Source: Mesostigma viride (lineage: Eukaryota; Streptophyta; Mesostigmatophyceae; Mesostigmatales; Mesostigmataceae). Taken from it: a stretch of DNA of 64,000 bases. The stretch's first letter is position 1. Every line of letters starts with the position of its first letter. Under the pieces are notes generated by a model. It was given only the letters and a program-made list of their open reading frames with translations, made no database searches and was not told the origin of the DNA. Of the stretch, positions 1-9,068 are shown piece by piece. The stretch is from contig RPFO01000178.1 of NCBI GenBank assembly GCA_009746045.1, forward strand, positions 746,125 to 810,124, read 5' to 3'. Position numbers and translations under genes: made by a program.

Positions 1-667
1 ATAAGGGTCACAGCTGTGTCCAATATTCACCGCAGCTATTTAGGTTTCTCTTAAAAGTTATGTTGTAAAGTATGCCTGCAGTCTCCGTATCAAGTGCACT
101 TGGGCTTCCATCACCATCTCCATGGCTTCCCAACAGGGCCACATGTTCAATTGTACTTGGCTGGGTGCTAGCTACAATGCCTCGCTGGGTACCGATGCAA
201 ATTATCATGTGCGTGATGGGCTCACGTGACACAGGCCTCTCTCATGCTTGAGAGCCCGGAACCTAATGTTATAGGATCCGTCCCAACTTGTCCCAGTTTT
301 TTTTTGTGCTTGGCACAAGCAACTTTTCCATAGCCAATGCCGGGTAACCAATTTCTTTGTCGCGTCCAATTTCTTGTTCGCGTCCAATTTTTTGGTTGCC
401 CGTAAAGTTATGGCACACGCGGGAAAGACGTGTTCAGCTGAACATAAACCTAGAAGATCGGACTCATAACTACGTACTAGGTACACTACATTCGGCAGGA
501 TGCATGACTTTTGTTTAGTACACGTTCAGAGCAGTCCTTTTCACCAAATTTGTCCTTGCATGTCCCAAGCCCAAAGCCTGGGACAAGCCGAAACTGGTGT
601 CGCCCAGCCAAACTGAAACGGTGGGGAGACGGCCTGAACCAAGTTCGAAATTGGGAACCACTTTGGC
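1..667. other. Left-edge DNA, no gene seen
   Basis: Only short accidental reading frames occur here. A short phrase, cgtccaatttcttg, is imperfectly repeated near 362-395. I see no domain, RNA gene or long repeat. Confidence 0.5.
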
Positions 668-745
668 CAATTAATTAGTTAATCAATATACACGAGACTG
701 CGTCACGTGAGCATAAGTCCTCAGTGGGAGGGGAACATGGGCCAG
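668..745 (-). repeat. LINE 3' end fragment
   Basis: This is a truncated 3' terminus of the LINE family seen throughout the window, read on the minus strand. It shares the block 'gcataagtcctcagtggg' with the copy at 27902-27930 and sits next to a ttaattag tract. The terminal hairpin is recognisable but its left arm is mutated. Confidence 0.6.
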
Positions 746-794
746 AAGTGGTGTGCAACCGGCTTCTGCTGGCTGATGCCCCGCCTATTCCTGA

Positions 795-2370
795 ATGGTA
801 ACGAAACAGCTTCCGGGTGATATGCTCTACAAAAACAAATGTTCTCCTGACGACCCCGCCAACTACCGAGGAGTCTGCATCCAGAGCGCCGCGCTCAAGT
901 TGTTCATGCGCATGATCCTCAACCGCCTTCGTTCTGCTCTCGACCGTCACTTGGGGGAGAGTCAAATCGGCTTTCGTCCTGGGCGCAACACCGTCATGGC
1001 CATCTTCGTCGCGCACATCCTCATAGAGGAGATCGTACTTCTGCAGCCTGGTGAGTTTCCGTCCATCGTCGACTTCATCAAGGCATTCGACTCTGTTCTC
1101 TGGGACGCTCTTTGGGCCGTTCTCGCCCGCGCTCGTGTCCCCAACCCCCTGATTCAATGCTGTCATCGGCTCGCTGTATGAGGGGTCGACCACCTCGGTG
1201 CGCACCCAACACGGCAACACCCCGCCATGCCCACTGCAGACAGGCGTCTGGCAGGGCTGCGTCCTGTCACCGTACTTAGCTGTTAATTATTGTAGTGGAT
1301 TATGTTGTGCGCCAAGCACGTGCCCGCTTTGCTAGCATTGCTGGCCGTGCCCCTGGCCTCGAGATTCAGAACGAGCCTGGCCGGGGAAGGGGGGCCGACT
1401 AACAAGCGGAATTTACTCGCTGAGCTCATTTATGCTGACGACATCACGCTCATCGAGCAGCCGAATTCTGCCCAACTTTGGTTGGACTGCCTGGCTCTCG
1501 AGGCCCGAGCTGTTGGTCTCGAAATCAGCCCCAAGACGGAAGCCATGGCCCTCGGCCTGGCCGCCCCCCCCCCTGAGCTCTGCCTGTTAGACGACACCCC
1601 AGACTGTGCCCTTCCCCGCTTCCGGTCGCTTCAAGCTGCTCGGCAGCTGGCTCCCCAACTGCGAGGACGACATGACGACCCGGATTGGTATGGCCTGGGC
1701 GCAGCTCCACGAGCACCATTGCTGGTGGAGCAACCCCGCCCTGCCCCAGACGGTCAAAAGCGACCTCTTCAAGGTCGTCATCCTGATGACCCTGACCTAT
1801 AGAGCCGAGACGTGGACGCTGACACAGGAGCTGGAGCAGCAACTCAGGACGGTGCGGTCACTAAGTGAAGATATCATATGCTACGCAGTGCGCTCAATAT
1901 TCCATTTAGCCTGCAGATTAGCCATGAGGATTTGTATGCTAATTTACCATATGCTTCCCATATTATTAGGCACAGGCGCCTGGGCCTAGCCGGGCACCTC
2001 GCACACACCGATCAGGTAGACACGCTGGATAGCTCAGCAGGCACCAAGCCCGCCCAACCTGGGCGTTTTGTTCTCACATGGCGTGCCCCGGGCCGAGTGC
2101 GGCCGGGGCGCCACCCGTGGACCTTCCGGGATAGGCTAGGCATGGATATGTGTTACCTACGTCGCAATGGGCGATCACGCCAGGGCAGCCTCCTGGTTTG
2201 TCTGTAATATGGAGGCAGATGGTTCGCAAGGATAGGTGGCAGGTCAGTAGTCATGAAGGAGACCACTGACCCCCAAGTCTGTGGGGGCTCCGCGTGTGAC
2301 CAAGTATGGCATCCACAGTGCTTCGGGCCGTGGTGCACACAACCCCGCCTGTCAGACTAGGTCTTAGATA
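795..2370 (+). pseudogene. Degraded non-LTR reverse transcriptase (LINE ORF2)
   Basis: This is the reverse-transcriptase part of a non-LTR retrotransposon, broken into several frames. In order it shows an N-terminal RT block (SPDDPANYRGVCI, about 845), QIGFRPGRNT (about 965), the first catalytic block FIKAFDSVLWD (about 1075), then after a frameshift near 1178 GVWQGCVLSPYLA (about 1245), the YADD catalytic block (about 1430) and a thumb region (about 1630-1840). A C-terminal segment (RLGLAGHLAHTDQVD, about 1975) ends in the family 3' UTR. The frameshifts show it is dead. The same C-terminal region recurs at 22560, 24770, 26400, 27940, 28700, 51650 and 52320, so it is one family. The endonuclease and ORF1 are missing from this copy. 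Confidence 0.85.
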
Positions 2371-2385
2371 GCTAGAGCTCCCTCC

Positions 2386-2750
2386 ATCCCATTCCATCCC
2401 ATCCCATCCCATCCCATCCCATCCCATCCCATCCCATCCCATCCCATCCCATCCCATCCCATCCCATCCCATCCCATCCCATCCCATCCCATCCCATCCC
2501 ATCCCATCCCATCCCATCCCATCCCATCCCATCCCATCCCATCCCATCCCATCCCATCCCATCCCATCCCATCCCATCCCATCCCATCCCATCCCATCCC
2601 ATCCCATCCCATCCCATCCCATCCCATCCCATCCCATCCCATCCCATCCCATCCCATCCCATCCCATCCCATCCCATCCCATCCCATCCCATCCCATCCC
2701 ATCCCATCCCATCCCATCCCATCCCATCCCATCCCATCCCATCCCATTCC
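2386..2750. repeat. (CCCAT)n pentanucleotide satellite
   Basis: About 72 nearly perfect copies of CCCAT. It occupies the place where other copies of the LINE carry a short 'ccattccatcccat' stretch before their terminal hairpin, so it probably grew from the LINE 3' UTR. The long WDGMG-type reading frames on the other strand are artefacts of the repeat. Confidence 0.95.
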
Positions 2751-2782
2751 ACTAGCTCTCGACTGTACTGGGGACTTACGCC

Positions 2783-2881
2783 CACGTAACGCTGTTACGT
2801 GTTAATTAATTAATTAATTAATTAATTAATTAATTAATTAATTAATTAATTAATTAATTAATTAATTAATTAATTAATTAA
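2783..2881 (+). repeat. LINE terminal hairpin and (TTAA)n tract
   Basis: A perfect hairpin (cacgtaac, loop gct, gttacgtg; 2783-2801) is followed by about 20 TTAA units. Other copies of the family have the sister hairpin cacgtgac/gtcacgtg followed by TTAATTAA. The tract directly abuts the left end of the viral element. Confidence 0.85.
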
Positions 2882-3005
2882 GTAGCTTCCATCATCATTC
2901 CGTCATCATTCCGTCATCGCGACTAGGAGAAGTGCACCACCCTTATGCTGGCATCTGCCACCCCTATAGTGACCCTATAGTGACCGCGGCCTAGGATGGG
3001 TCTCA

Positions 3006-3035
3006 CCCTAAACCCTAAACCCTAAAACCCTAAAC
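3006..3035 (+). repeat. Telomere-like (CCCTAAA) stretch inside the TIR
   Basis: Four units of CCCTAAA with one extra A. The same stretch is present in the right TIR at 22391-22422. CCCTAAA/TTTAGGG is the plant and green-algal telomere repeat. Confidence 0.85.
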
Positions 3036-3145
3036 CACTTGCAAAAACAGAAGTGCCCCCTGCCACCACTGCTCACCAGGTTGTGACATTTAGGCTGGCA
3101 TCTGTCACCACCCCGGCAGTTGTGAGGGTTGGGGTGTGACAAGGA

Positions 3146-3519
3146 TGGCGAAAAATTGCACGTACTTACTCTTATATAAAGAACGCCCAATTTTTCGCCA
3201 CCCTGCCACCCCTTGGCGCGGGTCATAGGAGGTGTTTGTCAAGGTGTGAGAGTGATGGCGAAAAATTGCACGTACTTACTCTTATATAAAGAACGCCCAA
3301 TTTTTCGCCACCCTGCCACCCCTTGGCGCGGGGTATAGGAGGTGTTTGTCAAGGTGTGAGAGTGATGGCGAAAAATTGCACGTACTTACTCTTATATAAA
3401 GAACGCCCAATTTTTCGCCACCTTCCCCCACTGGCCGGCGCTGAGGTGGCGTGGTTGTTGGATGTGGCGAAAAATTGCACGTACTTACTCTTAAGAAAAG
3501 ACCGCCCAATTTTTCGCCA
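3146..3519. promoter_or_regulatory. Four 55-bp palindromic units of the left TIR
   Basis: Units lie at 3146-3200, 3256-3310, 3366-3420 and 3465-3519, spaced 110, 110 and 99 bp. Each has 13-bp inverted arms, TGGCGAAAAATTG and CAATTTTTCGCCA, around a 29-bp spacer. The first three spacers contain TATATAAAG; the innermost is changed to TTAAGAAAAG. Candidates are origin-binding sites, recombinase sites or inward promoters. No function is proven. Confidence 0.7.
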
Positions 3520-3675
3520 TGGCCTCGCAGGGTGAGGGAGCCGGCGAGGGCCGCGCGGCGGGGTTTGACCGGAACCGGATCGACGTCTACTCGGTGATGA
3601 GGCGACACTGAGCGCGACGTCTTGGAGGTTGTAAAGAAATGCATGGCAGAAACAGGCTTCATTAAAATATTAAAA

Positions 3676-6600
3676 TTACTTATCCGCTCCCTGCAGGAAA
3701 GGAGCGATTTCATCCATCGACAGGCCAGACAACGACGTGATCGAATAATCCTTCTCATCGCCCCACCACGAGGGTTTATACCTATCAAGAAACGCGTGCA
3801 TATCCGCCTTCGAAATTTCCAAGTAACCACCGCCACGGCTATTGCCCTTCGCCCCCTTGGCAGAAATTCCCAGAGTCGGGCTTAACAATCTGTTGACGAG
3901 CCCGCTACACTGTGCAAAAGACAAACTACCAGCCTCGCCTGCTCGCCGTTGGTATCCAAATGTTGAGCGCATGAACCAGGCCTTGTCGGCAATTTCGCTA
4001 TCAATTTTATTCCCTAGTGCAATCGTCTCGTCGCGCGTCAACTTCATTGTGAGATTGGACGGATCAGCCGTCGTGATGAAGTCGATGATAGGCGTCCCTT
4101 CTAGTAGCTTGAGCGTAATGGCCAGAGACTGTGCTAGTCCAAAACGAGAATACGCCTTCAAATCAAACAAGGACTCTGACTTCTGCAGAATCAACAGATT
4201 GTCTCTGAAATGCTCCTTGGTTCCTAGTCCCGTCAACTTCGAATATTGCCGAATGCCAGCGTACGCCTTCCTCCCCATCTCCTTGTCCAGAATTTGAGGG
4301 AGCTCGTCGTCGATGAGATCATACGGAATCATGTACAACCGGTGAACCAGTTCGTACACCGCCTTCAGACGCATTTCGTACGGTGAAAGTGGAACCGTGC
4401 CGCCGATTCTCCCCTCTAGATCCTTGTACTCCTCCTCGCTCATAAGCACCACCTCCCTGTCCTTGTCTGGATCTTCTAGTACCGGAAGCGGAGGGGCGTC
4501 GATGTCCCCCAACTCCTCCACTGCCGACACCTCCACGCCGTAGTCCTCCGTCAGTATCTTGATGAGATTTCCCTTGTAGTGGGACCTCGACACCGCGAGA
4601 TCTTGCTGGTTCCGGCAGAAGAGACGGAACTTGGGGCAATTTCTGTCATAGATACGCGACTTGTCCGCGCTCCAGTCGCAGACTACGTCGGCGTTGTCGA
4701 ACAGCAGCTGGATGAGCGCAGTGTCCCCCGCGATCATGTTCTCGACGATCGTGCCGTAGTCCGTTGGAGGCCTGTCAAGAAGCGAAGTCGTGTCTCGATA
4801 GAAGATGACCATCTCTCCCTTGACTAAGTGGCGCACCCTGAAAATTTGCTGGAGGGTTGTCGTGTAGCTCGCGTAGTAGTCCCCGTTGATGAAGAGTCCC
4901 ACCATGCTGTCGAACGTGTGCTCCGTGTAGCTGACTCCAACCGTGATCGTGGGCTGAAGATCAAAAAGTCCAAGTCAGCCCACGCAGCATTCGCGCCAAC
5001 CTCCAGATCCTCCTTGCTCGTCAGACTAGTGTAGAGACGCCCGTTCTTGCGCTTGTCGATGAAGGGTTTGAGTGCCTCATACGCCATGGCGGCCTCTTTT
5101 TTGCCAGACATTGGGCAGAAAATCCTCTCTCCGGCCTCTATCCTCCTCTCACACTCAGCGACAAAGCGGTCCACGCAGACCTTTCGCCAGTTCTTCTCTG
5201 AGGTCACGTCCACCCATCGCAGAGTCCTGTTGGTAGGGCGCCTGAAGGTGTTGCAATCCACCTCCATAGTGTCCGCCGCGCGATAGGCCGCTATGAAATC
5301 GTAGACCTTTCGAGTAACAGTAGCGTCTAGCGCGATCACGACCTTGGACGTTTCGATGAGCCTGACGAATTTTCTCAACACCTCGCGACGGTTCTCCACG
5401 TAGCGCTGTGAAAGGGCGGTGAGGGTGTTGTAAATTTCGTCCAGGATGAGGAGGTCGAACGGTTGGTCCGTGAGGCGCAAGATGCTGTTCAGGACTATCA
5501 ACACCCTGTCGTCAGAAATCATCCCCTTTGAGCCGCTGAGATAGTGACGAAAATTTGGGTCACTGTACAGGAGATGGAACGCGTTGTCCTCCCATACGAC
5601 TGTCCTCCCACCCTCGCCCAGAGATCTGTAATTGCGATCCTCCTCCTTGGACAAGCTGATGTTAGCCACGATACAGCACACGCGAATATCTGGATCCTTC
5701 CTCACCGCCTCGTTGACGAGTTCACGAATCCTCTCAGATTTACCTGTCCCACAATTCGACTGAACAAGGATGGTGCTCTTGTGCGGGCCTCCAAAAAGCG
5801 CATCCCAGCTGAAAGGCCTGATTTTTTCGGACGAGTACTCGTTAGTGAACGGAACTTTGTCCGAGTCCGCGAGCTTCATCACGGGCGGGGAGATCTCGAT
5901 GAATCGGTGCTGTGAGTCCTGGTGGCATCTGTACTGTACAGCGCCATTAGGGAGTAGCAGGTTATAAGGCCCGTTGTTGTCGTGTATCTTGAGGCAGATC
6001 CTGCATAACGGATCCACAGAGTCGACGGAGTACTTGACGAACGTTGCGACACCTCGCTCGGATTCTTTACAGGTTGTGCGCATATACTTGCATCCAGGCG
6101 AAAACCTTTTCATTGCTTCGATGGATGGCGAGATGTCCAGGCCCCGAGGTGGTGGGATAGTCTTCCCATACCCTCGAAACACTGTATGGCTCGTTTCGGA
6201 TAGTTCCGCATCATCGACATGGGGGAGCCGGGTCAGTCCCTCTTCGTTGAAGACAGTCACCAAATATTCGCCGACGTCGGAACTACCCCCTGGGACTGGA
6301 CGGAGGTATGCGTCCTCACCGCTGTCTCCGCGCTTCTTCATCCCTATCATGCGAAAGGCCCGGTACCTCGAATAGATTGTTCTATCATAGCAAAACTTGA
6401 TGTCGTGTTTAGGCGCCCAAACGCCAGTTGTTTTCTCCACAATCGGATTCCCGTTCGCGTGCATGTCCTCCCAATCCTCTTTCGAGTGCTGGGACTTGAC
6501 GAGTCTCTGGCACACCTCGGACTGATATCCTGAAGTCAAATCCATCGCGCACTGCATAAGGAACGACTGAAAAAGCTCTCCCATCTTAACACGATCCTCC

Positions 6601-7106
6601 ATGGTCGGGATGTAGATCGTCGGCACCGTTACGTGAACAGACTGCTTGAAGATGCCGCTCCTGACGCGATGGCCAATAAGGACCCGCATATCTCGCTCTT
6701 CCTCGACATTTATCTCGTACACGTCGTTGAAGAACATGGATATGGCCGCTTTTGCGTACTTCTCCAGCTGGTAGTCGATGGGTTCTTCCGTTTCCCAGTC
6801 AAAATCGAAATATGGGACGACGCTCACGTCGGGGGATAGAATTTCTAGCAAATGCGGATCGCTTGTTGATAACTCCGCGTGGGTCTTGATCAAGTCCTCC
6901 CTGCACCCGAAAGCGGCATACATGTTCGTTTTTTTGTACGTGTTCAGCGCCATGATGTACTTCATCCCACGAGAGCGACCATACGCCTCCGAAGCGTCTT
7001 GGGGTTTTTCCTCTTCGTACGAGTACATCACCCCTGGCGTCCGAGCAAAGAAAGGCGTATCTTTCGACGCGAACCACAGAGGAACAAATTCCGCGGCGGT
7101 CGACAT
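3676..7106 (-). pseudogene. AEP primase - UL9-like SF2 helicase fusion, one frameshift
   Basis: The viral replication protein, about 1,140 residues when the two frames are counted together. The N-terminal part is an archaeo-eukaryotic primase: the metal-binding DxD lies in VPYFDFDWE, the S-x-H motif in KQSVHV and a third basic motif in RTIYSRYRAFRM. A short Cys/His segment (YRCHQDSQH) follows. The C-terminal half is an SF2 helicase of the herpes origin-binding (UL9) type: Walker A QSNCGTGKS, Walker B LLILDEI, motif III ALDAT, motif V just after FLIFSP, and motif VI QQIFRVR. Near 4950-4953 one base is missing in a GGG run, so the first frame runs into junk and stops at 4824, while the second frame continues to 3676. 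I chose the ATG at 7106 (MSTAAEF) because the longer frame back to 7262 crosses a palindromic operator-like site. The frameshift may be decay or a sequencing error. Confidence 0.85.
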
Positions 7107-7165
7107 CTTAGAGGTTGTGTGAGCGCAAGAGTGTGGATTGTCGTGGGAGAGTCCGCCTTTATTCC

Positions 7166-7183
7166 CGTGGGAGATCTCCCACG
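7166..7183. promoter_or_regulatory. Perfect 18-bp palindrome upstream of the primase gene
   Basis: CGTGGGAGATCTCCCACG reads the same on both strands and lies 60-77 bp before the primase ATG. A TATA-like aataaagg follows downstream, and a partial copy (tcgtgggaga) sits at 7141-7150. A related cccacgggaaa lies at 7423-7433. It looks like a dimeric repressor or activator site; the binding protein is unknown. Confidence 0.5.
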
Positions 7184-7437
7184 AGGAATCGAATCGTGTC
7201 GGCTTGTCGGTTACGTCGTGTCGGGCGACCGTGTCGTCATGCAGGTTGAGGTTCGAGACCATTCTGGAAGGTTGTATACCGTATGTTCAGAAAAAAAAAA
7301 GTTTCGATTAAAGAATAACCCCTCGAACCTCGACCCTCGATAAAAATGTTCCCATGGAACTTTTATATTCCCTGTATAATGCATGCAGTTTAGAATACCC
7401 TTTTCGACATTCATGAAAATTTCCCACGGGAAACTAT
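7184..7437. other. Intergenic region between primase and recombinase genes
   Basis: An AT-rich gap with tataatgcatgcag near 7374-7387. I see no convincing gene; a 67-residue frame here is probably chance. Confidence 0.4.
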
Positions 7438-8700
7438 CTACCTTTTCCTCGGCCTCAGCCGACGTCCGCCAGTCTCGCCACCCTGCCTCTCGTAAACGGC
7501 TCCTGTCAGTACGTCATGGCCCATCATGTCGCCAGCCCATTTACGTTTCTTAAATGAAGCGCCCTTCAGGAAACGAGTGATGTATGCTTGCCGCGTGGCG
7601 TCGATGCCTCCGTAAATCCGGTTGTAACGGGCGCTGTAGAGCTCGTGTTTGATCGGAATGCCAGGCTCTGATTCGAAAAGGTATTTCTGTCCAGCCTTAG
7701 CACGGGCATCCAACGCTTTGATGAGCTTTCCGTACTTCTTCGGGATGACGACGTCATAAACTGGCATGCTGTGCTGCGTTTTGAAATTCTGGATGTAGAA
7801 TCTCCTCTCGCTCGGGATGTAGCCGTTCTCGTGCGGTCCTAGCTCAGCGACCGAGTCGACGATGCGCATCTGGTCGTGATTGTAACGCGTCGGTGGTAGA
7901 TCTTCACCCGAGAGATAAATCAAGCCCATGAGCGCGGCGTCGGACGTGGGATCGGCTTCGTACTCTGCTTTGGCGATCTTCTGGAGCTGTTCGTACGTGT
8001 ACCTCAGCGGCTTGTTCTCGGCACGGTCGAACCGTCTGTCCAGGTCACCAACCTTCAGCTCTCTGACACGAGCAGTGTACGCGTCCGTAACGTGACTCGG
8101 GAGCCTCTTCTCGGGCGGCATCATTCGGTTCACGCCGTTGATGACCCCGAGGAGCTGCTTCTCATTCTCCCTCCAGGCGTCGTCCTTCGAGTGCTGGGTC
8201 TTGCGCTTGGGTTCTGATGTCTCGTGCACCACGCGAAGAACACGAGCTGTGTCGGCAAGGCAATCAACGGACTCGTACTGCGAGCACCCCAGTTTGTCGA
8301 GCAGGACCCGCATCCTGCCAATGTATCCCAAAGCGGTCTTGCGAGTCGCCCCGCGCTCCTTCGATGGCCTGCCACGCTCGTGCTGCTCTGGTCGCGCTTC
8401 CGCTGCGGCGACGGCCTCGTCGAAGGTCCAGTACCGCCCTCCTCCAGCTCGCGCGGGAGTTTCCTCATGGTGCGGTGGCTCCGGCGAGGGTGGAGAGGTC
8501 GCCTGCAAGCCGATTTTTTCCGCACACTCGGGGTTATTTGCGATCCATCGATCACTGGGATTCCAGACGCCCTTCTTGACCTTGCTTTTCGCCGAGATGC
8601 AGTTCGTCTGGTCGCGGGCGATTGCTCGCCTCTTCGCCTGGGCCCGTCGCCATTGCTCGCGACGCTCCTCTACGGTCACCGTCATCTGATGACTGAACAT
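7438..8700 (-). CDS. Tyrosine recombinase (integrase)
   Basis: Probably integrates the viral genome into host DNA. About 415-420 residues. The N-terminal 100 residues are basic and low-complexity, followed by a helical core-binding region (KTALGYIGRMRVLLDKLG). The catalytic half shows a first arginine in DLPPTRYNHDQMRI, a second box in DATRQAYITRFL and the GH...Y block in MMGHDVLTGAVYERQ, where the tyrosine is the likely nucleophile. The family arrangement R...(H/R)xxR...GH...Y fits, although the exact catalytic lysine is not certain. A TATA box lies at 8723-8731, so transcription may begin close to the first ATG (8700) and the ATG at 8685 (MTVTVEE) may be the real start. Its 5' end overlaps the AT-hook gene. 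The frame is intact. Confidence 0.85.
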   Translation of the reverse strand: MFSHQMTVTVEERREQWRRAQAKRRAIARDQTNCISAKSKVKKGVWNPSDRWIANNPECAEKIGLQATSPPSPEPPHHEETPARAGGGRYWTFDEAVAAAEARPEQHERGRPSKERGATRKTALGYIGRMRVLLDKLGCSQYESVDCLADTARVLRVVHETSEPKRKTQHSKDDAWRENEKQLLGVINGVNRMMPPEKRLPSHVTDAYTARVRELKVGDLDRRFDRAENKPLRYTYEQLQKIAKAEYEADPTSDAALMGLIYLSGEDLPPTRYNHDQMRIVDSVAELGPHENGYIPSERRFYIQNFKTQHSMPVYDVVIPKKYGKLIKALDARAKAGQKYLFESEPGIPIKHELYSARYNRIYGGIDATRQAYITRFLKGASFKKRKWAGDMMGHDVLTGAVYERQGGETGGRRLRPRKR

Positions 8701-9046
8701 GAGACAATTTTTTGGCTCGAGGCTTTTTATACCCTACGGGGTGGATCCTTGGGCGCCCTCGAGGCCGTTTCGGTTCGTGTCGTTTTTCCGTTTTGGAGGG
8801 TGAGCGCCCACGTGGACGCCTGCGATCGCCCACCAAGGCGAGGATGGCCAATCGGATTTCGGGGCTCATGTCGTGACAGGTGGACGGAATCGTGTCGTGG
8901 TGGCCTGCTTCTTGAAGGATCCTGACGACACGTTCTAGAGTTTTCTGCCCCAGTCGAGAACCCGAACAATATCGGAGGAGTGCTTGGGTGTCCAACACGT
9001 ACTCCTTCTCGGCGCCTGCGTATCGTTTGATGGACGGAATATCCAT
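8552..9046 (-). CDS. AT-hook protein, unknown function
   Basis: A 164-residue frame. Residues 1-75 look like a folded helical domain, and RPRGRPRIHP (about residue 94) is an AT-hook-like DNA minor-groove binding motif among basic residues. The last 50 residues overlap the recombinase start in another frame and look less natural, so the true C-terminus is uncertain. It lies between ATPase and recombinase on the same strand, with an AT-rich leader (gataaaataa) before its ATG. A role in DNA compaction, transcription or aiding integration is inference. Confidence 0.5.
   Translation of the reverse strand: MDIPSIKRYAGAEKEYVLDTQALLRYCSGSRLGQKTLERVVRILQEAGHHDTIPSTCHDMSPEIRLAILALVGDRRRPRGRSPSKTEKRHEPKRPRGRPRIHPVGYKKPRAKKLSHVQSSDDGDRRGASRAMATGPGEEASNRPRPDELHLGEKQGQEGRLESQ
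8723..8731 (-). promoter_or_regulatory. TATA box of the recombinase gene
   Basis: On the minus strand the sequence reads gggTATAAAAAGcc, a strong eukaryotic-type TATA box about 23-31 bp before the recombinase ATG at 8700. It lies inside the AT-hook frame, which suggests the two genes are transcribed separately. Confidence 0.55.
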
Positions 9047-9068
9047 AGTATATCATGTTCAGAGAAAA

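Larger units (their letters stand above)
2882..3562 (+). repeat. Left terminal inverted repeat of the viral element
   Basis: The reverse complement of 21862-22545 with only a few differences, for example around 3050 against 22370. It begins gtagcttccatcatcattcc and ends in the GC-rich segment ccggcgagggccgcgcggcg. Inside are a telomere-like stretch (3006-3035) and four 55-bp palindromic units (3146-3519). The near identity implies recent integration or ongoing gene conversion between the ends. Reading frames inside it have no support as genes. Confidence 0.95.

Noticed and set aside
2251-2785. Long WDGMG-repeat proteins on the minus strand
   Set aside because: They are translations of the (CCCAT)n satellite, open in several frames at once. 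The same holds for 37312-38525.
3282-3836. Genes inside the TIR
   Set aside because: The frames are built from the palindromic repeat units and have no recognisable domain.
7107-7262. Extended N-terminus of the primase from 7262
   Set aside because: It would cross the palindrome and TATA-like sequence, and the added residues look unlike protein; the ATG at 7106 fits better.
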